Assembly (NCBI RefSeq): GCF_900116385.1
Contig: NZ_FPCI01000002.1
Span: 1,219,515 to 1,283,514, forward strand
Reading direction: 5' to 3'
Source of the DNA: Pseudoxanthomonas sp. YR558
GTDB lineage: Bacteria > Pseudomonadota > Gammaproteobacteria > Xanthomonadales > Xanthomonadaceae
DNA: 64,000 nucleotides
Shown here: one piece after another, positions 8,281 to 17,167 of the stretch
How the letters are laid out: the number at the start of each line of letters is the position of its first letter
Position numbering within the stretch: position 1 is the first letter of the stretch
Translations under genes and position numbers: made by a program
The notes under the pieces: generated by a model
Databases searched by the model: none
What the model saw: the letters and a program-made list of their open reading frames with translations, nothing else
Told to the model about the DNA's origin: nothing

Positions 8281-10217
8281 GCGGGGCGCGCCTCGGATGT
8301 CTTGTGGTTCCGGAACCGGCGATCGGCGGCGGTGACGAAGCCGCCCAGCGCCATCAGGGCCGCGCCCAGCCAGATCCAGCGGACGAAGGGTTTGATGTGG
8401 ACGCGCAGCGACCAGGCGCCATCGCCGAGCGGCTCGCCGATGGCGACGTAGACATCGCCGAGCACGCCCGGGCGGATGCCGGCTTCGGTCATCACCTGGC
8501 CGCCGCTGGCGTACGCGCGCTTCTCCGGATGCAGCAGCGTCACCGGCGTGCCGTTGCGCAGGACCTGCACGTGGCCGCGGTCGGACAGGTAGTTGGGGCC
8601 CTGGGTTTCATCGACGCCCTGGAAGTGGAAGCCCCAGCGGCCGACCTCGACGGTCTGGCCCGGCTTCACCGCCAGTTCGCGCTGCACGTTGAGCGCCTCC
8701 ACCAGCAACGCACCGACCAGGAACACCGCGATGCCGGTATGCGCGAGCGTCATGCCGAGCATTTCCGGGGTGAAGCGGCCATTGGCGCGCAGGCGCGACC
8801 AGATGAAGCGCACGGTGCCCAGGCCGACCCATGCCGCGCCGAGGATGCCGGCGGCCGCCTTGAGCTTGCCCTGCGGGGCGACGAAGTACGCGACCACCGC
8901 CAGCACGATGGCCAACAGCGCCCACGGCAGCAGCATCGCGCCGAGGCGGGAGGCCTTGTCGCGCTGCCACTTGGTGAGCGGGCCGAACGGCACCAGCGCC
9001 ACCAGCGGCGCCATCAGCACGATGAACAACAGGCTGAAGTAGGGCGGGCCGACCGAAATCTTGCCCAGGTCCAGCGCATCGGCGATCAGCGGATACAGCG
9101 TGCCCAGCAGGATCATCGCGCAGGCGGCGGTCAGCAGCAGGTTGTTGGCCAGCAGCAGCGTTTCGCGCGAGTTCGCCGCGAAGTACGACTTCTCCGATGC
9201 CTCATCGGCCAGCTGCGGCGCGCGCCACGCGTACAGCAGCAGCGAGCTGCCGATCATGATGCCGAGGAAGATCAGGATGAACACGCCGCGACTCGGGTCT
9301 GCGGCGAACGCGTGCACGCTGGTGATCACGCCCGAACGCACCAGGAACGTGCCCAGCAGCGACAGCGAGAACGCGGCGATGGCGAGCAACAGCGTCCAGC
9401 CGCGGAAGGTGCCGCGCTTCTCGGTGGCCGCCTGCGAATGGATCAGCGCCGCACCGACCAGCCACGGCATGAAGCTGGCGTTCTCGACCGGATCCCAGAA
9501 CCACCAGCCGCCCCAGCCCAGTTCGTAGTACGCCCACCAGCTGCCCAATGCGATGCCGAGGGTGAGGAAGCCCCAGGCGATGTTCGTCCACGGACGCGTC
9601 CAGCGCAGCCAGCGTGCATCCACGCGGCCATCGAGCAGCGCGGCGATCGCGAACGCGAACGGCACCACGAAGCCTACGTAGCCCACGTACAGCAGCGGCG
9701 GATGGATGATCATCCCCGGGTCCTGCAGCAGCGGGTTGAGATCGCGGCCTTCGCCCGGCGACGGCAGCAGGCGGATGAAGGGGTTGGAGGTGAAGATCAG
9801 GAAGGCGAGGAAGCCGACCGCGACCACGCCCATCACGCCGAGCACGCGCGCCATTACCACGTCCGGCAGTCCGCGCGAGAACAGCGCCACGGCGCCCGTC
9901 CAGATCGCCAGCACCAGCGCCCACAGCAGCAGCGAACCTTCGTGAGACCCCCACACGGCGGTGTAGCGGTAGACCATCGGCAGCAGCGAGTTGGAGTTGT
10001 CGGCGACGTACTTCACCGAAAAATCCTGCTGCACGAACGCGACGGTCAGCGCGATGAAGGTGAGCATCACCAGCCACAACTGCGCATAGGCGGCCGGGCG
10101 CGCGATGTCCATCCACGCGGCCTTGCCGCGGTGCGCGCCGGCCAGCGGCAACAGCGCCTGCAGCGCGGCGGTGAGCAGCGCGAGGATCAGCGCGATTTGT
10201 CCGAGTTCAGGCAGCAT
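8277..10217 (-). CDS. ccmF: Heme lyase subunit CcmF
   Basis: A 646-residue polytopic protein that ligates heme to apocytochrome c together with CcmH/CcmI. The tryptophan-rich heme-handling motif WGGWWFWDPVENAS lies near residues 234-247, and SNPFIRL, EGRDLNPLLQDP and the PPLLYVGYVG segment match CcmF. Around 14-15 hydrophobic helices are apparent. The stop overlaps the ccmG start. The gap of 57 bp to ccmE is the largest in the operon core. Confidence 0.95.
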   Translation of the reverse strand: MLPELGQIALILALLTAALQALLPLAGAHRGKAAWMDIARPAAYAQLWLVMLTFIALTVAFVQQDFSVKYVADNSNSLLPMVYRYTAVWGSHEGSLLLWALVLAIWTGAVALFSRGLPDVVMARVLGVMGVVAVGFLAFLIFTSNPFIRLLPSPGEGRDLNPLLQDPGMIIHPPLLYVGYVGFVVPFAFAIAALLDGRVDARWLRWTRPWTNIAWGFLTLGIALGSWWAYYELGWGGWWFWDPVENASFMPWLVGAALIHSQAATEKRGTFRGWTLLLAIAAFSLSLLGTFLVRSGVITSVHAFAADPSRGVFILIFLGIMIGSSLLLYAWRAPQLADEASEKSYFAANSRETLLLANNLLLTAACAMILLGTLYPLIADALDLGKISVGPPYFSLLFIVLMAPLVALVPFGPLTKWQRDKASRLGAMLLPWALLAIVLAVVAYFVAPQGKLKAAAGILGAAWVGLGTVRFIWSRLRANGRFTPEMLGMTLAHTGIAVFLVGALLVEALNVQRELAVKPGQTVEVGRWGFHFQGVDETQGPNYLSDRGHVQVLRNGTPVTLLHPEKRAYASGGQVMTEAGIRPGVLGDVYVAIGEPLGDGAWSLRVHIKPFVRWIWLGAALMALGGFVTAADRRFRNHKTSEARPA

Positions 10218-10274
10218 GGTGAGTCCCGTGCTTCCCGCCGGATGCGGGAAGGAAATGGGCGACGGAGGCCCGGA

Positions 10275-10739
10275 TCAATTCGCCGGCCCCGTCGGTGCGG
10301 CCTGCACGTCGTGCTTCTGGTGCGCCTTGCCCATCTTGTCGGCGACTTCCTTGGGCATGTAGGTCTCGTCGTGCTTGGCCAGCACGTCTTCGGCGACGAA
10401 CACACCGTCCTGCATCGTGCCGGTGGCGACCACGGCCTGGCCCTCGCGGAACAGGTCCGGGAGGATCTTCTCGTAGCGCACGGTGAGTTGCGCATCGCCG
10501 TCGGTGACGCGGAACTGCGACACCAGCGAACCGGTCTCGCGCTTGAACGAGCCCTTTTCGACCATGCCGCCGAGGCGGAAGCGGGCACGTTCGCTGGCAT
10601 CGCCGCGCAGCACTTCGGCCGGGGTGTAGAGGTAGGCCACGTTGCGCTGCAGGGCCATCGCGATCAGCGCGGTGGCGGCACCGGCGACCAGCAGGGCCAG
10701 CAGCACGAACAGCAGGCGGCGGCGACGGACGGGATTCAT
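10275..10739 (-). CDS. ccmE: Heme chaperone CcmE
   Basis: A 154-residue periplasmic heme carrier with one N-terminal anchor helix (residues 9-29) and an OB-fold domain. The covalent heme-binding histidine is H123 in [10 protein letters not shown], with Y127 four residues on, as in the family. The tail is Lys/His-rich. It begins 4 bp after ccmD stops. Confidence 0.95.
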   Translation of the reverse strand: MNPVRRRRLLFVLLALLVAGAATALIAMALQRNVAYLYTPAEVLRGDASERARFRLGGMVEKGSFKRETGSLVSQFRVTDGDAQLTVRYEKILPDLFREGQAVVATGTMQDGVFVAEDVLAKHDETYMPKEVADKMGKAHQKHDVQAAPTGPAN

Positions 10740-10743
10740 GCGG

Positions 10744-10911
10744 TCAGCGTTCCAGGTCGGCGGGGGCGGCGTTGCGGCGGGTCTCGCGCGATGCGCGCAG
10801 GCGGGCGGCGCGCAGTTCGCGGCGCACCTGCAGGCGCGGCGCGAGGAAATCCCACGCCAGCACGAGGGCGAACACGGCGTAGGCGCCGATGACGTATTCC
10901 AGGTAACTCAC
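10744..10911 (-). CDS. ccmD: Small membrane protein CcmD
   Basis: A 55-residue protein with one transmembrane helix ([20 protein letters not shown]) followed by a basic cytoplasmic tail ([14 protein letters not shown]), the standard CcmD form. It releases holo-CcmE from the CcmABC complex. The start is GTG at 10911, overlapping the TGA of ccmC (GTGA); the longer opening in this frame is a ccmC shadow. It is too short and oddly started to be caught by a simple ATG search. Confidence 0.88.
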   Translation of the reverse strand: MSYLEYVIGAYAVFALVLAWDFLAPRLQVRRELRAARLRASRETRRNAAPADLER

Positions 10912-11666
10912 GGCGTGGCTCCCTTGGCGGCGGCAAGCTTGGCGACCCAGTCCTTGCCGGCTTCGCGGCGCAGGTTGTCCGCGCGTGCGCGGGCCAGCAG
11001 CGAGCCGGCGAACCAGAACTTGGTGGCCACCACCATCAGCACCAGCGGCAGCACCATGCTGCTGTCCATGCTGGACTCGCCGAACACGCGGATGGTCTGG
11101 CCCTGATGCAGCGAGTTCCACCACACCACGGAGTAGCGGATCACCGGCAGGATCGCCACGCCGACGATGGCCAGCAGGCCGGCGGCGCGCGCGGCGTTGC
11201 GGCGGTCGTCGATGGCGCCGTACAGGCCCATCACGCCGAGGTAGAGGAACAACAGGATGAGTTCGGTGGTCAGGCGCGGGTCCCAATCCCACCACGTGCC
11301 CCACATCGGCTTGCCCCAGATGCTGCCGGTGGCCAGGGTAATGACGGTGAACGCTGCGCCGGTGGGCGCGCACGCCATCGCGAGGATCTCACACAGCTTG
11401 ATCCGCCAGATCAGCGCGATGGCCGCGTAGAACGCCATCAGGCCGAACACGAACATGCTCATCCACGCGCTGGGCACGTGGATGTAGAGGATGCGGAAGC
11501 TGTCGCCCTGCTGGTAGTCGGCCGGGGCCACGAACAGCGCCTGCCACAGGCCCACGCCCAGCAGCACGATGGCGGCGAGGTAGCACCACGGCGTCCAGCG
11601 CGCCGCGAAGCGGTCGAAGTAGGGCGGCGAGCCGAGTTGGTGGAACCAGCGGACGAGTGGATTCAT
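10908..11666 (-). CDS. ccmC: Heme exporter/handling protein CcmC
   Basis: A 252-residue six-helix membrane protein that loads heme onto CcmE. The WWD-type motif WGTWWDWDPRLT and flanking histidines (LYIHVPSAW) are present. In the operon it follows ccmB by 15 bp and couples to ccmD by GTGA. Confidence 0.95.
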   Translation of the reverse strand: MNPLVRWFHQLGSPPYFDRFAARWTPWCYLAAIVLLGVGLWQALFVAPADYQQGDSFRILYIHVPSAWMSMFVFGLMAFYAAIALIWRIKLCEILAMACAPTGAAFTVITLATGSIWGKPMWGTWWDWDPRLTTELILLFLYLGVMGLYGAIDDRRNAARAAGLLAIVGVAILPVIRYSVVWWNSLHQGQTIRVFGESSMDSSMVLPLVLMVVATKFWFAGSLLARARADNLRREAGKDWVAKLAAAKGATP

Positions 11667-11681
11667 GCGCAGCGTCGGTCT

Positions 11682-12368
11682 TCAGGTCAGGGCGATGCGG
11701 ATCGCCGCGGCGGCGGCCAGCGGGGCGAGCAGCAACGACAGCAGCAGGCCGGCGGCCAGCCAGAGGAGGGCGCCGGAGGCATCCAGGCCTTGCGCGTTGG
11801 CGGCCACGGCGCCCGCGCCGAACACCAGCACCGGCACGTACAGCGGCAGCGCCAGCAGAGCCACAAGGATACCAGAGCGCCTCATGCCGACCGTCAGGGC
11901 GGCGACCACCGCACCCAGCAGGCTCAGCAGCGGCGTGCCCAGCGCGAGCGTGGCGAGCAGCATCGGCAGGTCGCTGCGCGGCAGGTGCAGCATCTCGCCC
12001 AGCAACGGCGCGGCGAGCACCAGCGGCAGGGCGGTGGTGGCCCAGTGGGTCAGCACGCGCACCAACACCAGCCAGGCCAGCGGCACGGGGGCGAGGATCC
12101 ATTGTTCGAGCGAACCGTCCTCGGCATCGCCGCGGAACAGCGTGTCCAGCGACAGCAGGCCGGCCAGTAGCACGGCGACCCACAGCACGGCGGGCGCGAC
12201 CTTCGACAAGGCCTGCGGCGAGGTGCCGAGGCCGAGAGCGAACAGCACGACGACCAGCAGGGCGAACAATGCCGGCTGCAGCGCATCGCCACGGCGGCGC
12301 CACAGCAACTGCACGTCGCGCACGATCAGCGCACGGGCGGTCTGGAAGAGCGAAGGCGCCGGGTTCAT
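11682..12368 (-). CDS. ccmB: ABC transporter permease CcmB
   Basis: A 228-residue protein with six hydrophobic helices, the membrane subunit of the CcmAB ATPase that powers release of holo-CcmE from Ccm[22 protein letters not shown] is a CcmB signature. The ATG overlaps the end of ccmA (ATGA). Confidence 0.94.
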   Translation of the reverse strand: MNPAPSLFQTARALIVRDVQLLWRRRGDALQPALFALLVVVLFALGLGTSPQALSKVAPAVLWVAVLLAGLLSLDTLFRGDAEDGSLEQWILAPVPLAWLVLVRVLTHWATTALPLVLAAPLLGEMLHLPRSDLPMLLATLALGTPLLSLLGAVVAALTVGMRRSGILVALLALPLYVPVLVFGAGAVAANAQGLDASGALLWLAAGLLLSLLLAPLAAAAAIRIALT

Positions 12369-13009
12369 GCGGGGCGCTCCAGCAGCAGCATGCGGGTCTG
12401 CACCGGCGGGGCGGCATATGCGCCATGCGTGGTGACCAGCGCGGCACCGCCATCACGCAGGTGCGCGGAGATCATCCGGTTGACCAGGGTGATGCCGTCC
12501 AGGTCGAGGTTGGCGTAGGGCTCGTCCAGCAGCCACAGCGGCGAGGGCGACAGCCACAGGCGGGCCAGCGAGAGGCGCTTCTTCTGGCCGGCGGAGAGCT
12601 GCCGCGCCAGGGCGTCCTCGTAGCCGGCCAAGCCGACCATGGCCAGCGCATTGCCCGGCATCTGGCGTGCGCGCCGCCCGTGCAGGCCGCAGAGGAAGTT
12701 GAGGTTCTCCAGCGCGCTCAGGTCGCCTTTCAGCGCCGGCAGGTGGCCCAAATAGGCCATGGCGTGGGCGCGGCGTGCGGGGCCAGCGGGATGGCCATCG
12801 ATGTCGATATGGCCCGCATCCGCGCGCAGCAGGCCGGCCAGCACGCGCAGCAGCGTGGTCTTGCCGACGCCATTGCCTCCCTGCACCAGCAGGGCCTCGC
12901 CCGCGTCCACGGCGAAATCCAGCGGCCCGAACACCGGCTCGTCGTTGCGCGAGAACGCCAGGCCCTGGGCGGCCAGCAACGGCGGATGGGAAGGAGCGGC
13001 GTCGGTCAT
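12365..13009 (-). CDS. ccmA: ABC transporter ATP-binding protein CcmA
   Basis: A 214-residue ATPase and first gene of the ccm operon. Walker [10 protein letters not shown] lies near residues 44-52, the signature is LSAGQKKR (an A in place of the usual second G, normal for CcmA), and Walker B is LWLLDEP. The promoter should lie in the 117 bp before the DUF3293 gene, though no clear box is seen. Confidence 0.94.
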   Translation of the reverse strand: MTDAAPSHPPLLAAQGLAFSRNDEPVFGPLDFAVDAGEALLVQGGNGVGKTTLLRVLAGLLRADAGHIDIDGHPAGPARRAHAMAYLGHLPALKGDLSALENLNFLCGLHGRRARQMPGNALAMVGLAGYEDALARQLSAGQKKRLSLARLWLSPSPLWLLDEPYANLDLDGITLVNRMISAHLRDGGAALVTTHGAYAAPPVQTRMLLLERPA

Positions 13010-13126
13010 CGGATCGGGCGTTCCCGGGCGGGAGGCTGGGGTGTCCTGGGGCTCAGCCGCCCATTCTAAACGGTGTCACCCGTCAGGCCGCCTGCGACAT
13101 ACGGTCGCGCCCCGCGGGGCCCCTTC

Positions 13127-13633
13127 TTAGCCCACCCAGTCCGTGTGTGGATCGCCGTCGGCACCGGCCGGGCGCGGCCACATCATCCGCAGGCGGACCG
13201 GTTCGCCCGCGCTCCAGCAGAGGGTGCCGCCCTGGCCAAATTCCCGAGCCAGCGCGTCGGCCTGGGCCAGCGTGGCGTCCAGCACCAGGCAGCCGTATTC
13301 GACCATGCCACCGCGGTTGTCGCAGCCGAGGGCCGGATGCAGCGTCAACCCAAGCGTCTGTACGCGCGCTTCCAGCCGGGCCTGCGCGGCGTCGTTGTCC
13401 GCGCGCGACGCCTCGCCGGGTGGGGGATTCCACGCGGTGATGAACAGATAGCGGTCCGCCATGACCTGGCGTTCGACCTCGGGGGCGGACAGGCCGGTGC
13501 AGAACAGCCATTCCTTGCGGCCGATCGTGACGAAATAGTGCGCCGCGGCCCAGGCGATCGCCAGCCGCGCGCGCTCGGCATCGGGGACTTCCCCGTTCGC
13601 GGTGCCGTCGGCAGGAACGCTGTGTTCGGCCAT
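13127..13633 (-). CDS. DUF3293-like protein
   Basis: About 168 residues from ATG 13633 (MAEHSV); a 12-residue longer version is open. Conserved-looking blocks are YLFITAWNP followed by N and LE, and the C-terminal FGQGGTLCWSAGEPVRLRMMWP, which fit the DUF3293 family of uncharacterised proteins. It has no signal peptide or helix. It is divergent from the aminotransferase gene and upstream of ccmA on the same strand. The function is unknown. Confidence 0.7.
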   Translation of the reverse strand: MAEHSVPADGTANGEVPDAERARLAIAWAAAHYFVTIGRKEWLFCTGLSAPEVERQVMADRYLFITAWNPPPGEASRADNDAAQARLEARVQTLGLTLHPALGCDNRGGMVEYGCLVLDATLAQADALAREFGQGGTLCWSAGEPVRLRMMWPRPAGADGDPHTDWVG

Positions 13634-13704
13634 GGCCGCATCATCGCGCGTAACGTCGAGCGCGTACACTCCGTGCTCCCCCTCCGCCGAGTATCTGAAC
13701 CGGG

Positions 13705-14856
13705 ATGTTCCAGCCGCAGACCAAGCTGCCCAAGGTGGGCACCACCATCTTCACCGTGATGTCGCAGCTCGCCGCCGAGCACGGCGCGGTCAACCTGGGG
13801 CAGGGCTTCCCGGATTTCGCGGTGCCGCAGCGGCTGGTGGACGAACTCGACGCCGCCATGCGCGCCGGTCACAACCAGTACGCGCCGATGACGGGCGTGG
13901 CGCCGCTGCGCCAGGCCATCGCCGAGAAGGTGCTGCGCTGCTACGGCCGCGAGGTGAACCCGGACACCGAGATCACCGTGACCAGCGGTGCGACCGAAGC
14001 GCTGTTCAACGCCATCCACGCCGTGGTGCGCCCGGGCGAAGAAGTCATCGTGCTAGACCCGGCCTACGACAGCTACGAACCGGCGATCGACCTGGCCGGT
14101 GCGCGCGCCGTGCACGTGCCGCTGGACCCGCAGACCTTCGCGGTGGACTGGGACCGCGTGCGCGCCGCGATCACCCCGCGCACGCGCATGCTGATCGTCA
14201 ACAGCCCGCACAACCCGTCCGGTGCGATGTTCGACGAGGCCGATATCCGTGCGCTGTCCGCATTGCTGGAAGGCACCGGCATCTACCTGATTTCCGACGA
14301 GGTCTACGAGCACATCGTGTTCGATGGCCGCCGCCATGAATCGATCTTGCGGTATCCGGAACTGGCCGCACGCGCGTTCGTCGTCTCCAGCTTCGGCAAG
14401 ACCTACCACTGCACCGGCTGGAAGATCGGCTACGCCATCGCGCCGCCGGCGCTGAGCGCGGAGTTCCGCAAGGTCCACCAGTACAACGTGTTCTGCACGT
14501 TCGCGCCGGCACAGCACGCGTTCGCCGCGATGATCCGGCAGGAACCGGAGCACTACGAGCAACTGGGCGCGTTCTACCAGGAGAAGCGCAACCGTTTCCG
14601 CGAGCAGCTGCTGGGCACGAAGTTCGTGCCGCTGCCGGTGCCTGGCGGCTATTTCCAGCTGGTCGATTATTCGGCGGTCAGCGACCTGCCGGATGCCGAG
14701 TTCGTGAAGTGGTTGACCGTCGAGCATGGCGTCACCGCGATCCCGCTGTCCCCGTTCTACGAAACGCCGCCGACCGGCCAACGCTTGGCGCGGCTGTGCT
14801 TCGCGAAGAACGAGGCGACGCTGGATGCGGCGATCGCGCGGTTGAAGACGCTGTAA
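13705..14856 (+). CDS. PLP-dependent aminotransferase (methionine/glutamine aminotransferase type)
   Basis: A 383-residue fold-type I aminotransferase. K232 in SFGKTYHCTGWKIGY is the PLP Schiff-base lysine; NSPHNPSG (N170) and SDEVYEH (D198) are cofactor contacts, and NLGQGFPDF near residue 30 marks the YbdL/kynurenine aminotransferase group. Homologues transaminate methionine or glutamine with 2-oxo acids such as ketomethiobutyrate. The omega-amidase gene directly downstream supports this, because it removes the alpha-ketoglutaramate formed when glutamine is donor. Confidence 0.9.
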   Translation: MFQPQTKLPKVGTTIFTVMSQLAAEHGAVNLGQGFPDFAVPQRLVDELDAAMRAGHNQYAPMTGVAPLRQAIAEKVLRCYGREVNPDTEITVTSGATEALFNAIHAVVRPGEEVIVLDPAYDSYEPAIDLAGARAVHVPLDPQTFAVDWDRVRAAITPRTRMLIVNSPHNPSGAMFDEADIRALSALLEGTGIYLISDEVYEHIVFDGRRHESILRYPELAARAFVVSSFGKTYHCTGWKIGYAIAPPALSAEFRKVHQYNVFCTFAPAQHAFAAMIRQEPEHYEQLGAFYQEKRNRFREQLLGTKFVPLPVPGGYFQLVDYSAVSDLPDAEFVKWLTVEHGVTAIPLSPFYETPPTGQRLARLCFAKNEATLDAAIARLKTL

Positions 14857-14874
14857 GCGGATACGGAGACACAG

Positions 14875-15672
14875 ATGCAGGACCTCCGCATTTCCCTCGT
14901 CCAGGGCGAGACCCGCTGGCACGATCCGGCGGGTAACCGCGACTACTACGGGGCGTTGATCGCGCCGCTCGCGGGGCAGACCGATCTGGTCGTCCTGCCG
15001 GAAACGTTCACCAGCGGCTTCAGCAACGAGGCCATCGACCAAGCTGAAGGCATGGACGGCGCCACGGTGGCGTGGATCCGCGAGCAGGCGGCGACGCTCA
15101 ATGCGGCGATCACCGGCAGCGTGCAGCTGCGCACGGCGGAAGGCGTGTTCAACCGCCTGCTGTTTGCCACGCCCGACGGCGATCTGCAGCACTACGACAA
15201 GCGCCATCTGTTCCGCTATGCCAACGAGCACATGCGGTATGCGGCAGGCAGCGAGCGATTGACGCTCGAATGGAAGGGCTGGCGGATCAATCCGCTGGTC
15301 TGCTACGACCTGCGCTTCCCGGTGTTCGCGCGCAACCGGTACGACGTGGAGCGGCCGGGGCAGCTGGATTTCGATCTGCAGTTGTTCGTCGCGAACTGGC
15401 CGGCGCCGCGCGCCTACGCGTGGAAGACGCTGTTGCGGGCGCGTGCGATCGAGAACCTGTGCTACGTGGCGGCGGTCAATCGTGCGGGCACGGACGGCAA
15501 CGGGCACGCGTACAGCGGCGACAGTGCGGTGATCGATTTCCTGGGGCAGCCGGTGGTGGAGTTGCCGGCGGGCGAGGGGGTGGCGACGTCGACGATCTCG
15601 GCGGCGGCGTTGGCGGCGCATCGGGAGAAGTTCCCGGCGATGCTGGATGCGGATCGGTTCGAGTTGCGCTGA
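14875..15672 (+). CDS. Nitrilase-superfamily omega-amidase
   Basis: A 265-residue carbon-nitrogen hydrolase. The catalytic triad is E43 (LPETFTSGF), K109 (HYDKRHLF) and C143 (LVCYDLRFP). This form (YafV/Nit2-like) hydrolyses alpha-ketoglutaramate to 2-oxoglutarate and ammonia. It begins 18 bp after the aminotransferase, so the pair is a likely operon for the glutamine transaminase/omega-amidase route used in methionine salvage. Specificity is inferred from context. Confidence 0.9.
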   Translation: MQDLRISLVQGETRWHDPAGNRDYYGALIAPLAGQTDLVVLPETFTSGFSNEAIDQAEGMDGATVAWIREQAATLNAAITGSVQLRTAEGVFNRLLFATPDGDLQHYDKRHLFRYANEHMRYAAGSERLTLEWKGWRINPLVCYDLRFPVFARNRYDVERPGQLDFDLQLFVANWPAPRAYAWKTLLRARAIENLCYVAAVNRAGTDGNGHAYSGDSAVIDFLGQPVVELPAGEGVATSTISAAALAAHREKFPAMLDADRFELR

Positions 15673-15726
15673 GCTGCTACGGCGGGTTTTCGGGGCCTGC
15701 GGCGTCGCGTTGGTCGGCAAGTCCGA

Positions 15727-16216
15727 ATGGTGCCGCTGGCCGCGGAGGCCTTACTTTCTTTGCTTGTGCAAAGAAAGTAAGCAAAGAAAGCACACCCCGG
15801 CGGTCCGCCCACCGCTGCGCGGCGGGTGCGCAGTCACGACGGGAATTTTCGGACGGGGCATCCTGCCCCGGCCGAAAACGGCGCACGTCCTGTGCGCCGC
15901 CCCTTCGGGGTTTGACCCGCCGTGCCTGCCGGACCTCAGGGGCCCCGAGAGCCGCGACTGAAGAATCGACGCGCGCCTTTGCCCTTGCTCCAGTTTTCGG
16001 GCCCCCATGAGGCACGGCGAGTGGGCCGGGTAAAACCCGCAGGGCGCCGCCCCGGATGGGCGGCGTTTTCGTATGGCACATGGATGTGTCTTACGAAAAT
16101 TCCCGGATCGCTCGCGAACCCGGAGCGAAGCGCAGGGCGTGCCGCCTGGGGTGTGTTTCTTTGATTCTTTCTTTGCACAAGCAAAGAAAGAAGGCCTCCG
16201 CGGCGAGCGGCGCCAT
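15727..16216. repeat. 490-bp quasi-palindromic non-coding element
   Basis: The two ends are inverted copies (ATGG[T/C]GCCGCT[G/C]GCCGCGGAGGCCTT, then a CTTTCTTTGC hairpin and CACACCCC). The arms keep the same order of hairpins inward but differ in sequence: HP0 15751-15780 and 16165-16192; HP1 15846-15878 and 16066-16099; HP2 15879-15899 and 16045-16065. Stem bases differ between copies yet stay paired, while the loop ATCC/GTCC is kept. No convincing gene is inside, and the small frames here are not protein-like. It lies between the omega-amidase stop and the thioesterase stop, i.e. between convergent genes. It looks like a dispersed Xanthomonadaceae intergenic repeat, which I infer from experience rather than from a second copy here. 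Confidence 0.8.
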
Positions 16217-16329
16217 GACCAGTCTCCATGGGTTCAACCGCAAGAGGCGTGAACCCAATGCGTTCACGCAATCCTGTGCACATCACGCTCATGACAGCGG
16301 CGATGCTGTCGCACGTCGATGTCGCGCGC

Positions 16330-16776
16330 TCAGCCCGCCTTCTGCGGCAGGATCTGGCACACCGCCTGGCACATCGCCAGCACCCGACCCGCGTCGTCGC
16401 GCACCTCGCCGGCCAGGAACAACTGATTGCGCGTGCGCTCCACCAACCGCGCATGGCAGGTGATGTGCGGCATCTCCTGCGTCACCGGGCGCAGGTACTG
16501 CGTATTGAGCGACGTCGTCACGCTGGGTGGGGCGATCAGGTACGAGAACGGACCCAGCGTGTTGTCCAGCGCCGCGACGATGAAACCGCCCTGCATGTGC
16601 CCGATCGGGTTCTGGTAGCGCGGCAGCACCGGGAAACGCATGGCCAGCGACTGGCCCTCCACGTACTCCACCGGCTCGCCCTGCATGTCGACCAGGCAGG
16701 GCGGCGGAATCTGCAACGGCACGCCCGCGGGCAATCGCGCACGCAGCAGGGCGTTGATGTCGGCGGCGTCGGTCAT
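16330..16776 (-). CDS. PaaI-family hotdog thioesterase
   Basis: A 148-residue hotdog-fold protein. The central helix segment NPIGHMQGGFIVAALDNTLGPFS, with the HxxGG pattern, is the PaaI/YbgC-like catalytic region; TTSLNTQYLRPV follows as in acyl-CoA thioesterases. The substrate is probably an acyl-CoA. ATG 16776 overlaps the stop of the next upstream gene by ATGA, so the two are translated together. Confidence 0.85.
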   Translation of the reverse strand: MTDAADINALLRARLPAGVPLQIPPPCLVDMQGEPVEYVEGQSLAMRFPVLPRYQNPIGHMQGGFIVAALDNTLGPFSYLIAPPSVTTSLNTQYLRPVTQEMPHITCHARLVERTRNQLFLAGEVRDDAGRVLAMCQAVCQILPQKAG

Positions 16777-17165
16777 GGCGTGAAGCTCAGTTCGAAGGAC
16801 GTATAGAACGGAGCGCGGGGCGGGGCGGCCAGCGTCTTGTGGTTGATCTGCTTCTGCACGCAGATCGCCAGCGGCGTGGCGCCGTCGCGCCAGGTGCGGC
16901 GAACGGCGCCGCCGGCATCCAGCTCGGCCACGATCACGAACGGCGCGGTGTCGGCGTTGGGCGTGGCGCATTCGGCGATCGCATCGCCGAGTACGCCCGA
17001 TTGCGCATCGCGCATCGCCTGCGAGGTGGCCGCCGGCAATGAGGCTTCATCGGCATCGGCGCGCTGCTTGGCCTGCGTGTAGTCGGTGGGCGACTGCGCG
17101 TGCGCGGCGGTGGCCGCCGCCATGGCAAGGACGAACAGTGCCGTCGTGCGAATCAGAGGGCGCAT
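16773..17165 (-). CDS. Secreted hypothetical protein
   Basis: A 130-residue product with a clear signal peptide (RTTALFVLAMAAATAAHAQS, cleavage after AHA). The mature part is small and includes two cysteines (AECATPN, AICVQKQ) that could form a disulfide in the periplasm. I do not recognise the family. It lies 2 bp after the sugar dehydrogenase gene and overlaps the thioesterase, forming a three-gene minus-strand unit. Confidence 0.75.
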   Translation of the reverse strand: MRPLIRTTALFVLAMAAATAAHAQSPTDYTQAKQRADADEASLPAATSQAMRDAQSGVLGDAIAECATPNADTAPFVIVAELDAGGAVRRTWRDGATPLAICVQKQINHKTLAAPPRAPFYTSFELSFTP

Positions 17166-17167
17166 GG

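Noticed and set aside
15647..16464. Several 80-135 codon frames inside the quasi-palindrome
   Set aside because: They differ in frame between the two arms and translate low-complexity Arg/Pro/Gly text; the hairpin conservation argues for a non-coding element.
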